The position numbers and the translations under genes were made by a program. Below the pieces are notes generated by a model. It was not told the origin of the DNA, did not search any database, and worked only from the letters and a program-made list of their open reading frames with translations. This document shows, one piece after another, positions 44,143 to 55,285 of a stretch of 64,000 bases of DNA. Source of the DNA: Methanoculleus horonobensis (GTDB taxonomy: Archaea; Halobacteriota; Methanomicrobia; Methanomicrobiales; Methanoculleaceae); the NCBI RefSeq assembly GCF_001602375.1, contig NZ_BCNY01000013.1:358073-422072 (forward strand), in the 5' to 3' direction. Within the stretch, counting starts at the first letter, position 1. Each line of letters starts with the position of its first letter.

Positions 44143-45348
44143 CTACAGCAGCAGGCCTATCGCCGTCACGAGTGCGGCTGCACCAATCAGGTCGATCAGG
44201 CTTGTGATGACGGGGATTCCGAAGTTGTCGGGATCGAGACCATACCGGAATGAAAGGCTCGCGGTGATGTATGCCACGCCGTTCACCAGTGTCATGACGA
44301 CCAGACCCGCCGCAAGGCTGATGATGACCAGCATCCCGAGACCCGGGCTGTTCAACCCCATGAGCACCGCCGCACCATGCGCGATGAGCGCCAGCAGTGG
44401 AAGCAGTATCAACGTATAGAGATAGGAAATAATAAAATGATGCACCACGTCGCGCTCGGGGAGGAACGAGGGGTTGAGCTCGCCGGTGTGCATCCCGGTC
44501 GAGAGGCGCGACCCGAGAATGCCGCCGATTGACCCGAGGCAGCCGGTGAACGGCGGGATCAGGATGAGGAAGACTGCGATCGCTACCAGCGCGTCGAGGT
44601 TGAGGGAGTAGGTCAGACCCGCCAGCGTGCCGAGGACGCTGAGCGGAATGAGCAGGAAGAGGTTCTCCCGGACGATCGGCCCGATACCCTCCGGGCGGTG
44701 CCGGGTGTAGACGATGGCGGCGACGGTAGCGGCGACGACGATGCCCCCGAGAACCATGCGCATTACAGGGGAGAGGAGCATGACGAACGTCGCCGAGAGC
44801 ACGAGGATGGGAAGCGTAATGATGTCTCCCGAGGTGGTGACGGTCGGTGCGCCGATCATGTCGAGGTCGAGGCCGTAGCGGTAGCTTGCAAGGGCGATGA
44901 GCAGGGTGATCCCCGTCACCACGGCCCCCGCAATGATGCCGGTGACGACCGAGATCAGCACGAGGTCGAGGATGCTGATTACAGGATACCCGAAGATGCG
45001 GCTCGCCATATAGGAGAAGATACCGATGACGAGCGCGATGAGAATGGTTATCACGAACGACGCGCGGATGTTGTCACCGAGAACGCTTCCTTCCTCGAAG
45101 TCGATGGAGAACTCCCCGAGGTGCATCGCCGAAGAGAGGCGGGAAGCAAAAACCCCGGCGATGCTTCCCCGGATATGGATGATCGAGGGCAGGAGCACCA
45201 TCAGGCCGGGTATCAGCGCGAGGACTTCACGTACTGAACCGAGATAGATCCCCGCAATGCTCGAGACGACGGCACTGACGAGCAGGGCACCGAGACCGGC
45301 AAGGATCAGGCGGCTCTGGCTGGATATGCCCTGCTCCATCACAATCAC
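44143..45348 (-). CDS. MgtE/SLC41-type divalent cation transporter, membrane domains only
   Basis: A 401-residue membrane protein with two homologous halves of about five helices. Each half starts with a pattern like P-(G/F)-x-x-x-x-L-(P/G)-(S/C)-I--IRG, as in VLLPSIIHIRGSIAGVFASRL and PPFTGCLGSIGGILGSRL; AMHLGEF and GMHTGEL follow. This is the duplicated MgtE membrane domain (SLC41 style) without the bacterial N and CBS domains. It likely carries Mg2+. First gene of the operon with PhoU/TrkA-C protein. Confidence 0.88.
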   Translation of the reverse strand: MIVMEQGISSQSRLILAGLGALLVSAVVSSIAGIYLGSVREVLALIPGLMVLLPSIIHIRGSIAGVFASRLSSAMHLGEFSIDFEEGSVLGDNIRASFVITILIALVIGIFSYMASRIFGYPVISILDLVLISVVTGIIAGAVVTGITLLIALASYRYGLDLDMIGAPTVTTSGDIITLPILVLSATFVMLLSPVMRMVLGGIVVAATVAAIVYTRHRPEGIGPIVRENLFLLIPLSVLGTLAGLTYSLNLDALVAIAVFLILIPPFTGCLGSIGGILGSRLSTGMHTGELNPSFLPERDVVHHFIISYLYTLILLPLLALIAHGAAVLMGLNSPGLGMLVIISLAAGLVVMTLVNGVAYITASLSFRYGLDPDNFGIPVITSLIDLIGAAALVTAIGLLL

Positions 45349-45360
45349 CGTCCATCTCGA

Positions 45361-46314
45361 TCAACTCCGATAGGGGATCTCCTGCACGGCCAGATCGGCC
45401 GGCAGAATCACGTCTCCCTCATACTGTCGCTTTGCATCGCGTATATGGTTTGCTGTGCTTGCATAACGGGAGCTTATGTGCATCAGGGCAAGCATACGGG
45501 CGCCCAGTGCCGTTGCGGCCCCCCCGGCCTCTCCGGCAGTCGAATGCAGGACGTCGCGGGCACGATCGCTCTCCTGGTCGTCGAAGGTGGCGTCGTGGAT
45601 CAGGAGATCCGCATCGCGGATCATCGCCGCGATGCCGGGCTGGTCATGGAGCGGCCGGGTGTCGCCGGTATAGACGATCTTCCTGCCCGCGCGAGGGTCC
45701 CCCATCACGTCGGCGGGACGGACGGCGATCTCGACGCCGTCGCGGACGACGCGGACCTCCTCCCCGCGCTGCAGCCGCCCGAAGAGCGGACCCGGCGGGA
45801 CGCCGAGTTCGATCGCCCGCTCGCGGTTGAACCTGCCCGGCCGCTCGTCCTCCTCCAGGACGTAGCCAAGCCCGGGGATGCCGTGGAGCGTCGCGAACGC
45901 CCGGACGGTGTAACCGTTGAAGGGCACGACCGAACCGTGCTCGAGGGGGTGGGCGGTGACGGGGAAACCCCGGGCGTGGCGGCTGATCCTCTGCACGAGG
46001 TCCACGAACTCGCCGATCCAGGGCGGACCGTAGATCGGGAGCGGCTCGGTCCGTCCCATGAACGCGAGCGTCTCGACGAGCCCGAAGACGCCGAGGAAGT
46101 GGTCGGCGTGCCAGTGGGTGATGAAGACGGCGTTCACGGTAAACCCGGTCCGGGCACGCATCATCTGCTGCTGGGCGCCCTCCCCGCAGTCGAAGAGCAG
46201 GGTATCGGAGCCCCGCCGAACCAGGACGCAGGACGGGTTCCTCTGCGGGGAGGGGAGCGCCCCTGCCGTCCCGAGGAAGTGAACATGGAGGGTCTCGCCG
46301 GCTATACGAACCAC
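45361..46314 (-). CDS. rnz: Ribonuclease Z
   Basis: A 317-residue metallo-beta-lactamase nuclease that trims tRNA 3' ends. Motifs: VHFLGTAGALPSPQRNPSC, FDCGEGAQQQMM, FITHWHADHFLG (HxHxDH), YTGDTRP, LIHDATFDD and LMHISSRYA. Starts with GTG; its start overlaps the sugar-isomerase-like gene by 13 bp. Full length for the archaeal form. Confidence 0.95.
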   Translation of the reverse strand: MVRIAGETLHVHFLGTAGALPSPQRNPSCVLVRRGSDTLLFDCGEGAQQQMMRARTGFTVNAVFITHWHADHFLGVFGLVETLAFMGRTEPLPIYGPPWIGEFVDLVQRISRHARGFPVTAHPLEHGSVVPFNGYTVRAFATLHGIPGLGYVLEEDERPGRFNRERAIELGVPPGPLFGRLQRGEEVRVVRDGVEIAVRPADVMGDPRAGRKIVYTGDTRPLHDQPGIAAMIRDADLLIHDATFDDQESDRARDVLHSTAGEAGGAATALGARMLALMHISSRYASTANHIRDAKRQYEGDVILPADLAVQEIPYRS

Positions 46315-47075
46315 TTCCTGAATGCCGCGAGGCTCCGTTTCGCCTCCTCAAGCGACCTGCCCTCGATGACGGCCGGCCCGGAGTAGTCGCGGGCAATGAC
46401 CCGCCCGACCTTCTCCCAGGGGATGGTCCCCTCGCCGAGCGCCAGGTGTTCGTCCGACTGCCCGTGGTTGTCGTGGATGTGCAGGTGATCGACCTCCCGG
46501 ACGTGCATAAGGAATGCATCCACAAGACCGTTGGTGTTGGCGTGCCCGAGATCCAGCGTGATCCCGATCCCCGCGATCCCTTCGGTGAGACCGAGGATCT
46601 CCTCGGGGTAGCGGCAGAGGAAGTCCTTGATGCTGATCATGTTCTCAACGCACGCAAGGACGCCGTGATCCTCTGCGCACTTCCCGATCTCGACGAGCGC
46701 GGTCTTCTGCATCTCCCAGACTTTCTCGGGGACGAGTTTGCCTACCGGGGATACGAAACCCGGGTGAACGGTCACCCGGTCGGTCAGTTCGGCCGCGTGC
46801 TGGATGCAGCAGCAGGTCTGGCGGATCGACTCGCGCCAGATCGGGTAGTTCAAGGACGCGAGGTTCAGGTCGCTGTAGGGCGCGTGCACGGTCGCGAGAA
46901 GGCCGGTGCTCTCGAGGTTCTCCCGGACGGCAGCGAAGTTCTCGGGATTGTCCAGGCGATACTTCCCGTCGGCGACGATCTCCCATCCGGTATACCCGAT
47001 CTCTTCGAGCCCGTAGACCCAGTCGCGTGACTCCCAGATCTTCGACGAGGCTGAAAAATACGGGACAAGACTCAT
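46302..47075 (-). CDS. Xylose-isomerase-like TIM-barrel protein
   Basis: A 257-residue sugar phosphate isomerase/epimerase-like protein (COG1082). Barrel strands carry metal-site residues: TVHAPYSDL, TVHPGFVSPVG, ACVENM, ITLDLGHANTNG and LHIHDNHGQSDEHLALGEG. Typical members act on sugars or cleave DNA (AP endonuclease 2). The substrate is unknown. Overlaps rnz at its end and the UPF0200 gene by 4 bp at its start. Confidence 0.85.
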   Translation of the reverse strand: MSLVPYFSASSKIWESRDWVYGLEEIGYTGWEIVADGKYRLDNPENFAAVRENLESTGLLATVHAPYSDLNLASLNYPIWRESIRQTCCCIQHAAELTDRVTVHPGFVSPVGKLVPEKVWEMQKTALVEIGKCAEDHGVLACVENMISIKDFLCRYPEEILGLTEGIAGIGITLDLGHANTNGLVDAFLMHVREVDHLHIHDNHGQSDEHLALGEGTIPWEKVGRVIARDYSGPAVIEGRSLEEAKRSLAAFRKWFV

Positions 47076-47623
47076 CCTTCCATACCTCCCAGGCGGCAGA
47101 GCAGGGTGCGAACCTCTGCGGCGAACTCTTCGAGCGATCCTTCGTTCGTGATCCGGCAGTCAGCCAGTTCCAGGGCACGGCCGAGGCCCCACCCGAGTTC
47201 CCGCTCGTCACGGGCCCGGAACTCGTCGGGGGTGAGGGAGTCGTCGGACCGGCCGCGGTTCGTGAGCCGCCGGTAACGCGTCTCGAACAATGACTCGATC
47301 CCGATGAGCGTGAAGTCGGGGAAGTGCCCCTTGAACGCCGTCACCTCGTAGTCTCCCCGGATGCCGTCCACGAGTACCACCGGGGCGCCCGTCGCCTCGA
47401 TCCTCGGGATGGTGATCCGGGCGATGGCATCCATGCCGAGGTCTACGCGCAACTTGCCGGCGATTGCGCCGCAGTTCGCGTCGGTCAGGGGTAGCCCGGC
47501 TTCTTTCACCCGTTCCCGTATCGCATCTCCCATGACCACGACCGGTATCCCGAGCTCCCGGGCGATCCTTGACGCCTCTCCCTTCCCGCTTGCCGGCATA
47601 CCAACGATTCCAATAACCTTCAT
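47072..47623 (-). CDS. UPF0200 P-loop kinase
   Basis: A 183-residue protein of the UPF0200 family, similar to dephospho-CoA and adenylate kinases: P-loop GIVGMPASGKGEASRIA, then VVVMGDAIRER, VLVDGIRGDYEV and RGRSDDSLTPDEFRARDERE. Proposed archaeal substrates include nucleotides and dephospho-CoA; the sequence does not decide. ATG 47623 gives the family start MKVIGIVG. Stop overlaps the TIM-barrel gene by 4 bp. Confidence 0.85.
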   Translation of the reverse strand: MKVIGIVGMPASGKGEASRIARELGIPVVVMGDAIRERVKEAGLPLTDANCGAIAGKLRVDLGMDAIARITIPRIEATGAPVVLVDGIRGDYEVTAFKGHFPDFTLIGIESLFETRYRRLTNRGRSDDSLTPDEFRARDERELGWGLGRALELADCRITNEGSLEEFAAEVRTLLCRLGGMEG

Positions 47624-47769
47624 CAGGTTCCTCCTATATCCAGAACAGCGGGCCGTGCCGGCGAAAGACCGGCTGCAGGGTCCCGGCGATGCAGGTTGCG
47701 GCGGCCGCCACAAATGTCTGCATAAACGTGCGTTCCCGTCGATATTATGCTTAACGTCACCCGAAAGGG

Positions 47770-48468
47770 TCAGACCTCTGGGCCGTAGACGACCTCGCCG
47801 TCCTCCCGGGTGCGTATATGGACCCTGCGGCCGAGCGGCGCCGCTGCCGCCTCGAGTTCCTGCCGGGTCAGGGGTACGAAGCCCGGGGCCACCCCCTGCT
47901 GGAGGACGAGGTCGAGTCCGCGGGTATCCTCCGCGATGGCCAGGAGGTCTTCCTCGCGGCCCCTAAAGAGGGTGACCACAACCTGGAAGGTCTCGAGGCT
48001 GCCGTCGGCCTTTGCCCGTTTGCAGGCGGCGAGCGACTGCTTCACCGCATCGACGGCGGTGAGTTCGAGGAGGGCGTCGTAACGCTCCCACGTTGTCTTG
48101 ATATCGAGCGAGATCATGTCGACGAGGTGCTTCGCAAGAAGGTCCTCGATCACCCGGGGAAAGATGCCGTTCGTGTGCAGGCCCACAGAGAACCCCATCT
48201 TTCGGACGGCGGCGGCGAGGTGGGCGAGTGCCGGCCCCTGCAGGGTCGGTTCCCCGCCGGAGAAGACCACGGCGCCCGCAACCGTGCGGGACTCCCGGAT
48301 CATCGCGATGATCTCGTCTGCGTCGCGCAGATCCTCCCCATCCTGGATGGCGATATTATGGCAGTAGAAGCAGCGGGCAGGGCACCCCCGGAGAAAGACG
48401 GTGCAGGCCGCCCGCCCCCGCCAGTCGACGGTGCTGATCGGGACAAAACCTCCGAAATTGATGTACAA
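47770..48468 (-). CDS. Radical SAM activating enzyme (NrdG/PflA-like)
   Basis: A 232-residue radical SAM protein. The cluster motif reads FLRGCPARCFYCHN (CxxxCxxC), followed by VFSGGEPTLQG, GLHTNG and SLDIKTTWERYD. This is the short glycyl-radical-activase form related to anaerobic ribonucleotide reductase activators. The TTG at 48468 sits behind GGTGAT and gives YINFGGFVPISTVDWRG, the usual start; the frame up to 48537 adds unrelated residues. The target is not in the window. Confidence 0.85.
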   Translation of the reverse strand: MYINFGGFVPISTVDWRGRAACTVFLRGCPARCFYCHNIAIQDGEDLRDADEIIAMIRESRTVAGAVVFSGGEPTLQGPALAHLAAAVRKMGFSVGLHTNGIFPRVIEDLLAKHLVDMISLDIKTTWERYDALLELTAVDAVKQSLAACKRAKADGSLETFQVVVTLFRGREEDLLAIAEDTRGLDLVLQQGVAPGFVPLTRQELEAAAAPLGRRVHIRTREDGEVVYGPEV

Positions 48469-48643
48469 ATAATCACCAGGCGATAAAGAGATGCTCCTCA
48501 ATCTCTTGTAAGTCTTGGCTTTCCGGCTATGAAACAAGATCTGACTAAGGTAAAGTCAAGTTTACTTGTTGAGAGAACAAGCCCGATTTAGCCCAGATAC
48601 CAAAAACAAGCCTTTATCAACTCTTTTCTGCAAATATAGGGCC

Positions 48644-49918
48644 ATGGGTCTCATAGAAGACGCCCGGCGCGGCGTCGTCACCGAAGAGATGCGGATCGTT
48701 GCGGCAGCAGAGGGCGTCACCGAAGATTTCGTCCGGCGCGGCGTGGCCGAGGGCCACATCGTCATTCCAGTCTCCCCCTACCGGAAGGTGAAGATCTGTG
48801 GTATCGGCGAAGGGCTTCGCACGAAGGTCAATGCAAGCATCGGAACATCGACGGATATGGTCGACGTCGATATGGAGGTCGAGAAGGTCCGGCAGGCCGA
48901 GCGCGCCGGTGCCGACACGTTGATGGAACTCTCTACCGGCGGCGATTTCGCGGAGATCCGGCGCCGGGTCGTCGAGGCGACCACCCTCTCGGTCGGGTCG
49001 GTTCCGCTCTACCAGGCGTTCATCGAGGCCGCCCGGAAGCGTGGGGCGGTCGTCCACATGGAGCCGGACGACCTCTTCCGGATCACAGCGGAGCAGGCGA
49101 AACTCGGGACCAACTTCATGGCGATCCACACCGGGATCAACTACGAGACGATGAAGCGCCTGCAGAACCAGGGGCGGCACGGCGGGCTCGTATCCCGGGG
49201 CGGGGCCTTCATGACCGCGTGGATGCTCCACAACGAGAAGGAGAACCCGCTTTATTCAGAGTTCGACTACCTGCTCGAGATCTTGAAGGAGCACGAGGTC
49301 ACCCTCTCGTTCGGCAACGGGATGCGGGCGGGCGCCGTCCACGACGCGACCGACCGTGCCCAGATCCAGGAACTGCTCATCAACGCCGAACTCGCCGACA
49401 AGGCACATGCCGAAGGCGTGCAGACGATCATCGAGGGGCCGGGGCATATCCCGATCGACGAGATCCAGACGAACGTCGTCCTGCAAAAGCGGGTCACGAA
49501 CCGGAGACCGTTCTACATGCTCGGGCCGCTCGTCACCGACATCGCGCCCGGCTACGACGACCGGGTGGCCGCCATCGGGGCCGCGCTCTCCTCCTCCTAC
49601 GGCGCGGACTTCATCTGCTACGTGACGCCGGCGGAACACCTGGCGCTCCCTACCCCCGAGGAGGTCTACGAGGGCGTCATGAGCTCGAGGATCGCCGCCC
49701 ACGTCGGGGACATGATCAAGCTCAGGAAGCGCGACGCGGATCTCGAGATGGGCCACGCCCGCCGCGACCTCGACTGGGAGCGGCAGTTCGCGGTCGCGAT
49801 GAACCCCGAGCGCGCCCGGGCGATCCGGGACGAACGGATGCCGGCCGATACCGACGGCTGCACAATGTGCGGGGACTACTGCGCGCTGAAGATTGTTGGA
49901 AGGCATTTTAATTTCTGA
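48644..49918 (+). CDS. thiC: Phosphomethylpyrimidine synthase ThiC
   Basis: A 424-residue ThiC, archaeal length, which converts AIR to HMP-phosphate for thiamine. Motifs include KVNASIGTSTDMVD, ADTLMELSTGGDFAEIR, SRGGAFMTAWML, EGPGHIPIDEIQTNV and CYVTPAEHLALPT. The C-terminal cluster motif is CTMCGDYC: spacing C-x2-C-x3-C, one residue shorter than the usual x4. A ThiC paralog role cannot be excluded. A TATA-like aaatata lies only 10-15 bp before the ATG; no TPP riboswitch seen. Confidence 0.9.
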   Translation: MGLIEDARRGVVTEEMRIVAAAEGVTEDFVRRGVAEGHIVIPVSPYRKVKICGIGEGLRTKVNASIGTSTDMVDVDMEVEKVRQAERAGADTLMELSTGGDFAEIRRRVVEATTLSVGSVPLYQAFIEAARKRGAVVHMEPDDLFRITAEQAKLGTNFMAIHTGINYETMKRLQNQGRHGGLVSRGGAFMTAWMLHNEKENPLYSEFDYLLEILKEHEVTLSFGNGMRAGAVHDATDRAQIQELLINAELADKAHAEGVQTIIEGPGHIPIDEIQTNVVLQKRVTNRRPFYMLGPLVTDIAPGYDDRVAAIGAALSSSYGADFICYVTPAEHLALPTPEEVYEGVMSSRIAAHVGDMIKLRKRDADLEMGHARRDLDWERQFAVAMNPERARAIRDERMPADTDGCTMCGDYCALKIVGRHFNF

Positions 49919-50012
49919 GTGAGAGCGAGGGAGAGTCCGGCGGGACACTCCCACCATTTTAAATTACATTCGCTGAAGAGCAGGGGCTGTTTGTTCCCAG
50001 CAGTCCCGGTAA

Positions 50013-50600
50013 AGTGGACCGTGGGGGTATCGCCACTGGGGGAGGGGCTGACGGGGAGTGCGATGCTCCGAAGGAGCAGAGCTCGACCACCGTCAGGTGG
50101 GGAGGGGGGGTGCAGCCCCCCTCCCCTGTCTCCAACTCAGACTATTGTTGCTCAAACTCGCTATCTCGCACCTCCATCGCCCCCACCCCACCCGCGCTTC
50201 GCGCTCCTCCCCCGCACCTTCGGTGCTCAAACTCCGCTCCTAGCGGAGCGTCGTTCCCCCCCCCGCGGGGCGGGGGCAGTGCGTGGCGATAGTCGGGGGA
50301 AAGCCGTGCATGGTTCTTCTCCGGGGTCACCCCATGTAGTGGACCGTGGGACTATCGCCATTGGGGGAGGGGCTGACGGGGAGGGGGTGCAACCCCCTCC
50401 CCTGTCTCTACCCGTAAGGCTCTACCTGTGACCCCCACTCGAAGACCTTCGGTCTTCTCAAGCTCCGGACGTCCGTCCGTCGCACCCCGCCCGGCCTTCG
50501 GCCTCCTCATTCGCATCTGACGGTGCTCAAACTCCTGCTGTTCCAGCAGTCGTTCCCCGCCCCTCTGGAGCGGGGGCAGTCATGGCGATACCCCCACGGA
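50013..50600. repeat. Tandem pair of hairpin-rich repeats with inverted ends
   Basis: Two related units (50013-50297 and 50338-50600) begin AGTGGACCGTGGG with TATCGCCA and GGGGGAGGGGCTGACGGGGAG and end with GCGGGGGCAGT and TGGCGATA. The outer arms, 50019-50035 and 50583-50599, are a perfect 17-bp inverted repeat. The inner arms, 50284-50294 and 50350-50360, are a perfect 11-bp inverted repeat. Each unit holds many short stems with three-base loops, such as GAAGACC-TTC-GGTCTTC and GCTCC-GAA-GGAGC. It is a noncoding repeat or small mobile element. No gene of its own. Confidence 0.75.
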
Positions 50601-50768
50601 AGCCGGGGATGGGACTATGCAACTGCAATATTGGCAGAGTTAAAGCCACCTTGCTTCAGAGCAGTTACCCAGGAGGCATGAGGCTCCATAAATTTCTCTT
50701 CTAGTCCCCGAACCAAAAACCGCACCATTATCGCCTCCCTCACCCACATCCCCATACAGGGACAGCCC

Positions 50769-51185
50769 ATGAAGCCTGAAAACGAACAGTTAATCAATGA
50801 CTTCCTCGCCCACGCCGACGACCTCGGCGACGAGATCGTGGCGGACGTAGAGGAGATGCTCGGCGTCGTGCCGTTCATCTTCCCTATCCTCCGCGACCGG
50901 CCCGAGTCTTTCGCACTCTCGACCCTCGCCGATTACCGGATCTCCCGGCCGGATTCGCTCGACCCGAAGACCGCGGAACTGATCGCCGTTGCGGCCGCCG
51001 CGAGTGCGGAGGCGGAGAGCTGCCTGAAGGTTCATATCGGGGCCGCCCTGAAGGAGGGCGCGTCCCGCGACGAGATTCTCGACGTCCTCCTCATCGCCGC
51101 GATGATCGGCAAGACCCGCGTTCTTGCATCCTCCCTCCGCCGGTTCCGGGAGGTCTGCGGCGACGGCCGCCGGGCGGGGGAGTAG
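50769..51185 (+). CDS. Carboxymuconolactone decarboxylase/AhpD-like protein
   Basis: A 138-residue all-helical CMD-fold protein: FPILRDRPESFALSTLAD, PKTAELIAVAAAASAEAESC, LKVHIGAALKEGAS and EILDVLLIAAMIG. The reactive motif is C-L-K-V-H, without the second cysteine of AhpD. Some such proteins are redox enzymes or lactone decarboxylases. Not in an obvious operon. Its start follows a GGGACAG ribosome site. Confidence 0.85.
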   Translation: MKPENEQLINDFLAHADDLGDEIVADVEEMLGVVPFIFPILRDRPESFALSTLADYRISRPDSLDPKTAELIAVAAAASAEAESCLKVHIGAALKEGASRDEILDVLLIAAMIGKTRVLASSLRRFREVCGDGRRAGE

Positions 51186-51246
51186 GCGGTCTCCGGGCCT
51201 GCGGACATGCATGTTTTATGGTCTGATTGAGCAAAACTCATCCATA

Positions 51247-51822
51247 ATGAGCCAGACAAAGGCAGCCCTTCGCCTGCGGGCAAAGGAGGCCCGGGCGCTC
51301 CTCTCTCCGGAGGATGTCGCCGCATACAGTGCAGACATCGAGCAGCGGCTTCTCGATCTCCTCGACGGGTTTACGACCGTCATGGTCTACGTTGCAAAAG
51401 CCCCGGAGGCCGAGACCATGGGTCTGATCGCGGCCCTGAACCGCCGGGGCGTGCGGGTCGTCGTGCCCATCATCGAACGGGAGACCTGCAGCCTCCGCCT
51501 CTCTTATCTCCCCGACCCCTCGCTCCTCGTCCCGAGCACGTTTGACGTCCCCGAGCCGATCGGTCACGAACTCCCGGCCCGGCCCGGGGACGTCGAGGCC
51601 GTCGTCATACCGATGCTCGCCTTCGACGCCGAAGGGAACCGGCTCGGTTACGGCGCGGGATACTACGACCGCTTCCTCTGCCGATATCCCCACCCGAAGA
51701 AGATCGGCATCGCGTTCTCCTGTCAGCAGGCAGAACGCATTCCTGCCGATGAAAACGACGTGAAGATGGATTACATCGTTACGGAAAAGGGGATCATCCG
51801 GCATAACGGAAGGGCGGTTTAG
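51247..51822 (+). CDS. 5-formyltetrahydrofolate cyclo-ligase-like protein
   Basis: A 191-residue protein of the 5-FCL family: ALRLRAKEARALLS at the N-terminus and the ATP-binding IPMLAFDAEGNRLGYGAGYYDRFL, followed by IGIAFSCQQ. In an archaeon using tetrahydromethanopterin the substrate could be a folate or pterin derivative. ATG 51247 matches the family start (MSQTKAALR). Stands before cdc48. Confidence 0.9.
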   Translation: MSQTKAALRLRAKEARALLSPEDVAAYSADIEQRLLDLLDGFTTVMVYVAKAPEAETMGLIAALNRRGVRVVVPIIERETCSLRLSYLPDPSLLVPSTFDVPEPIGHELPARPGDVEAVVIPMLAFDAEGNRLGYGAGYYDRFLCRYPHPKKIGIAFSCQQAERIPADENDVKMDYIVTEKGIIRHNGRAV

Positions 51823-51829
51823 GGAAAAA

Positions 51830-51837
51830 TATAAATA
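51830..51837 (+). promoter_or_regulatory. TATA box of cdc48
   Basis: TATAAATA, 49 bp before the ATG; AGGAGGAG (51869-51876) is a strong ribosome site 9 bp before the ATG. A leadered transcript is likely. Confidence 0.65.
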
Positions 51838-51861
51838 GTGGACAGCACTTACCTATGGTAA

Positions 51862-54312
<2,451 letters not shown>

Positions 54313-54390
54313 CGGGAGCGCCCCCTGCCCGTGAGGCGCTCCCTCCCGGGGACATTCGACCCCATCACCAACAGGGATAGACAGAACGTG

Positions 54391-54849
54391 ATGCACATGA
54401 GTGACAGTCCAGCAGATATCTTCGAGCAACTCAACGAACTGATGAAACGCCTCATGGAGCAGGGGCTCAAAGAGCAGGGAGATCAGAACAGGCCGTTTGC
54501 CTACGGATTCAAGATCGTTCTTCACGATGCCGGAAAACCTGAGATTCCGGCAACGGACGCGGCCCCCGTAGCAGAGCCGAAAGAACCCTCTTCCGAGGGG
54601 ACCATCGAGCCGATAGCAGAGATGTACACGACCGATGACGACGTGACGGTGGCGATCGATCTCCCGGGTGCCGAGAAGGAGAGTATTCACCTGTCACTCA
54701 TCAACGGGACGCTGACGATCATTGCCGGCGGCAATCAGCTGACTTCGGTGGAGGTGCCGACCGTGGACGCCGAATCCATGCAGTCGAACTACAAACACGG
54801 CGTCCTGGAAGTCAAATTCTCCCGGGGCAAGTCGATCCGGATAGACTGA
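54391..54849 (+). CDS. Hsp20/alpha-crystallin chaperone
   Basis: A 152-residue small heat-shock protein: N-terminal helical region (ADIFEQLNELMKRLMEQGLK), then the alpha-crystallin domain (about 65-152, VAIDLPGAEKESIHLSLING, TLTIIAGGNQL, GVLEVKFSRGKS). A holdase, or a member of the gas-vesicle GvpH-like class. It follows cdc48 by 78 bp and is probably in the same stress-related unit. Either ATG at 54391 or 54397 may be used. Confidence 0.85.
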   Translation: MHMSDSPADIFEQLNELMKRLMEQGLKEQGDQNRPFAYGFKIVLHDAGKPEIPATDAAPVAEPKEPSSEGTIEPIAEMYTTDDDVTVAIDLPGAEKESIHLSLINGTLTIIAGGNQLTSVEVPTVDAESMQSNYKHGVLEVKFSRGKSIRID

Positions 54850-54857
54850 GTCATCAG

Positions 54858-54889
54858 GGCGCCTGCCGGCCCGGCTCCCCGGCAGCGCC
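54858..54889 (+). terminator. GC-rich hairpin after hsp20
   Basis: GGCGC(C)TGCCGG pairs with CCGGCAGCGCC as an 11-bp stem with one bulged C and a 9-nt loop, 8 bp after the stop, followed by tactttt. Confidence 0.6.
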
Positions 54890-55285
54890 GCGATACTTTT
54901 CGCCGAGAGCGGCATTCGTCCGTGAAGGAGCCGGCTGAGTGCTCTTCACGACCCGTACTCATCATACTCAACGTCATCCCGGCAGTACCTCCCCGAGAAG
55001 ACGCGCGAGCACCATCGGGGCTACCATGACCGATTTCCGGAAATGCGACTCAGGATTAGGCTCCGATCCCCATAATAACCACCAAAAAGGAGACAACACG
55101 TAAAAGGAAGCCCAATAGCATCGCCAAACCCATCGGGAGCATCGTCCGCGAAGGATCATCGGGAAGGACGAACCCGGAGACAGATTGCCGCAGCCAACCT
55201 TTTTTCAAGGCAACAACACCTACATATACAGTAATACCTATCTACTAGTCGTAAGGGCTACGCCCGTCCAGGTAGTGGTGATTAT
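54890..55285. other. Intergenic region, promoter of fbp, no gene seen
   Basis: AT-rich at 55190-55250 with ctacatatacag as a possible TATA box. The segment 54900-55190 has only short frames with no family resemblance. Confidence 0.5.

Noticed and set aside
48469..48643. TPP riboswitch upstream of thiC
   Set aside because: The CUGAGA and ACCUGA core motifs are absent; the promoter lies close to the ATG.
50013..50600. CRISPR array or rRNA fragment
   Set aside because: Only two long units with inverted ends, and no regular spacing or rRNA core sequence that I recognise.
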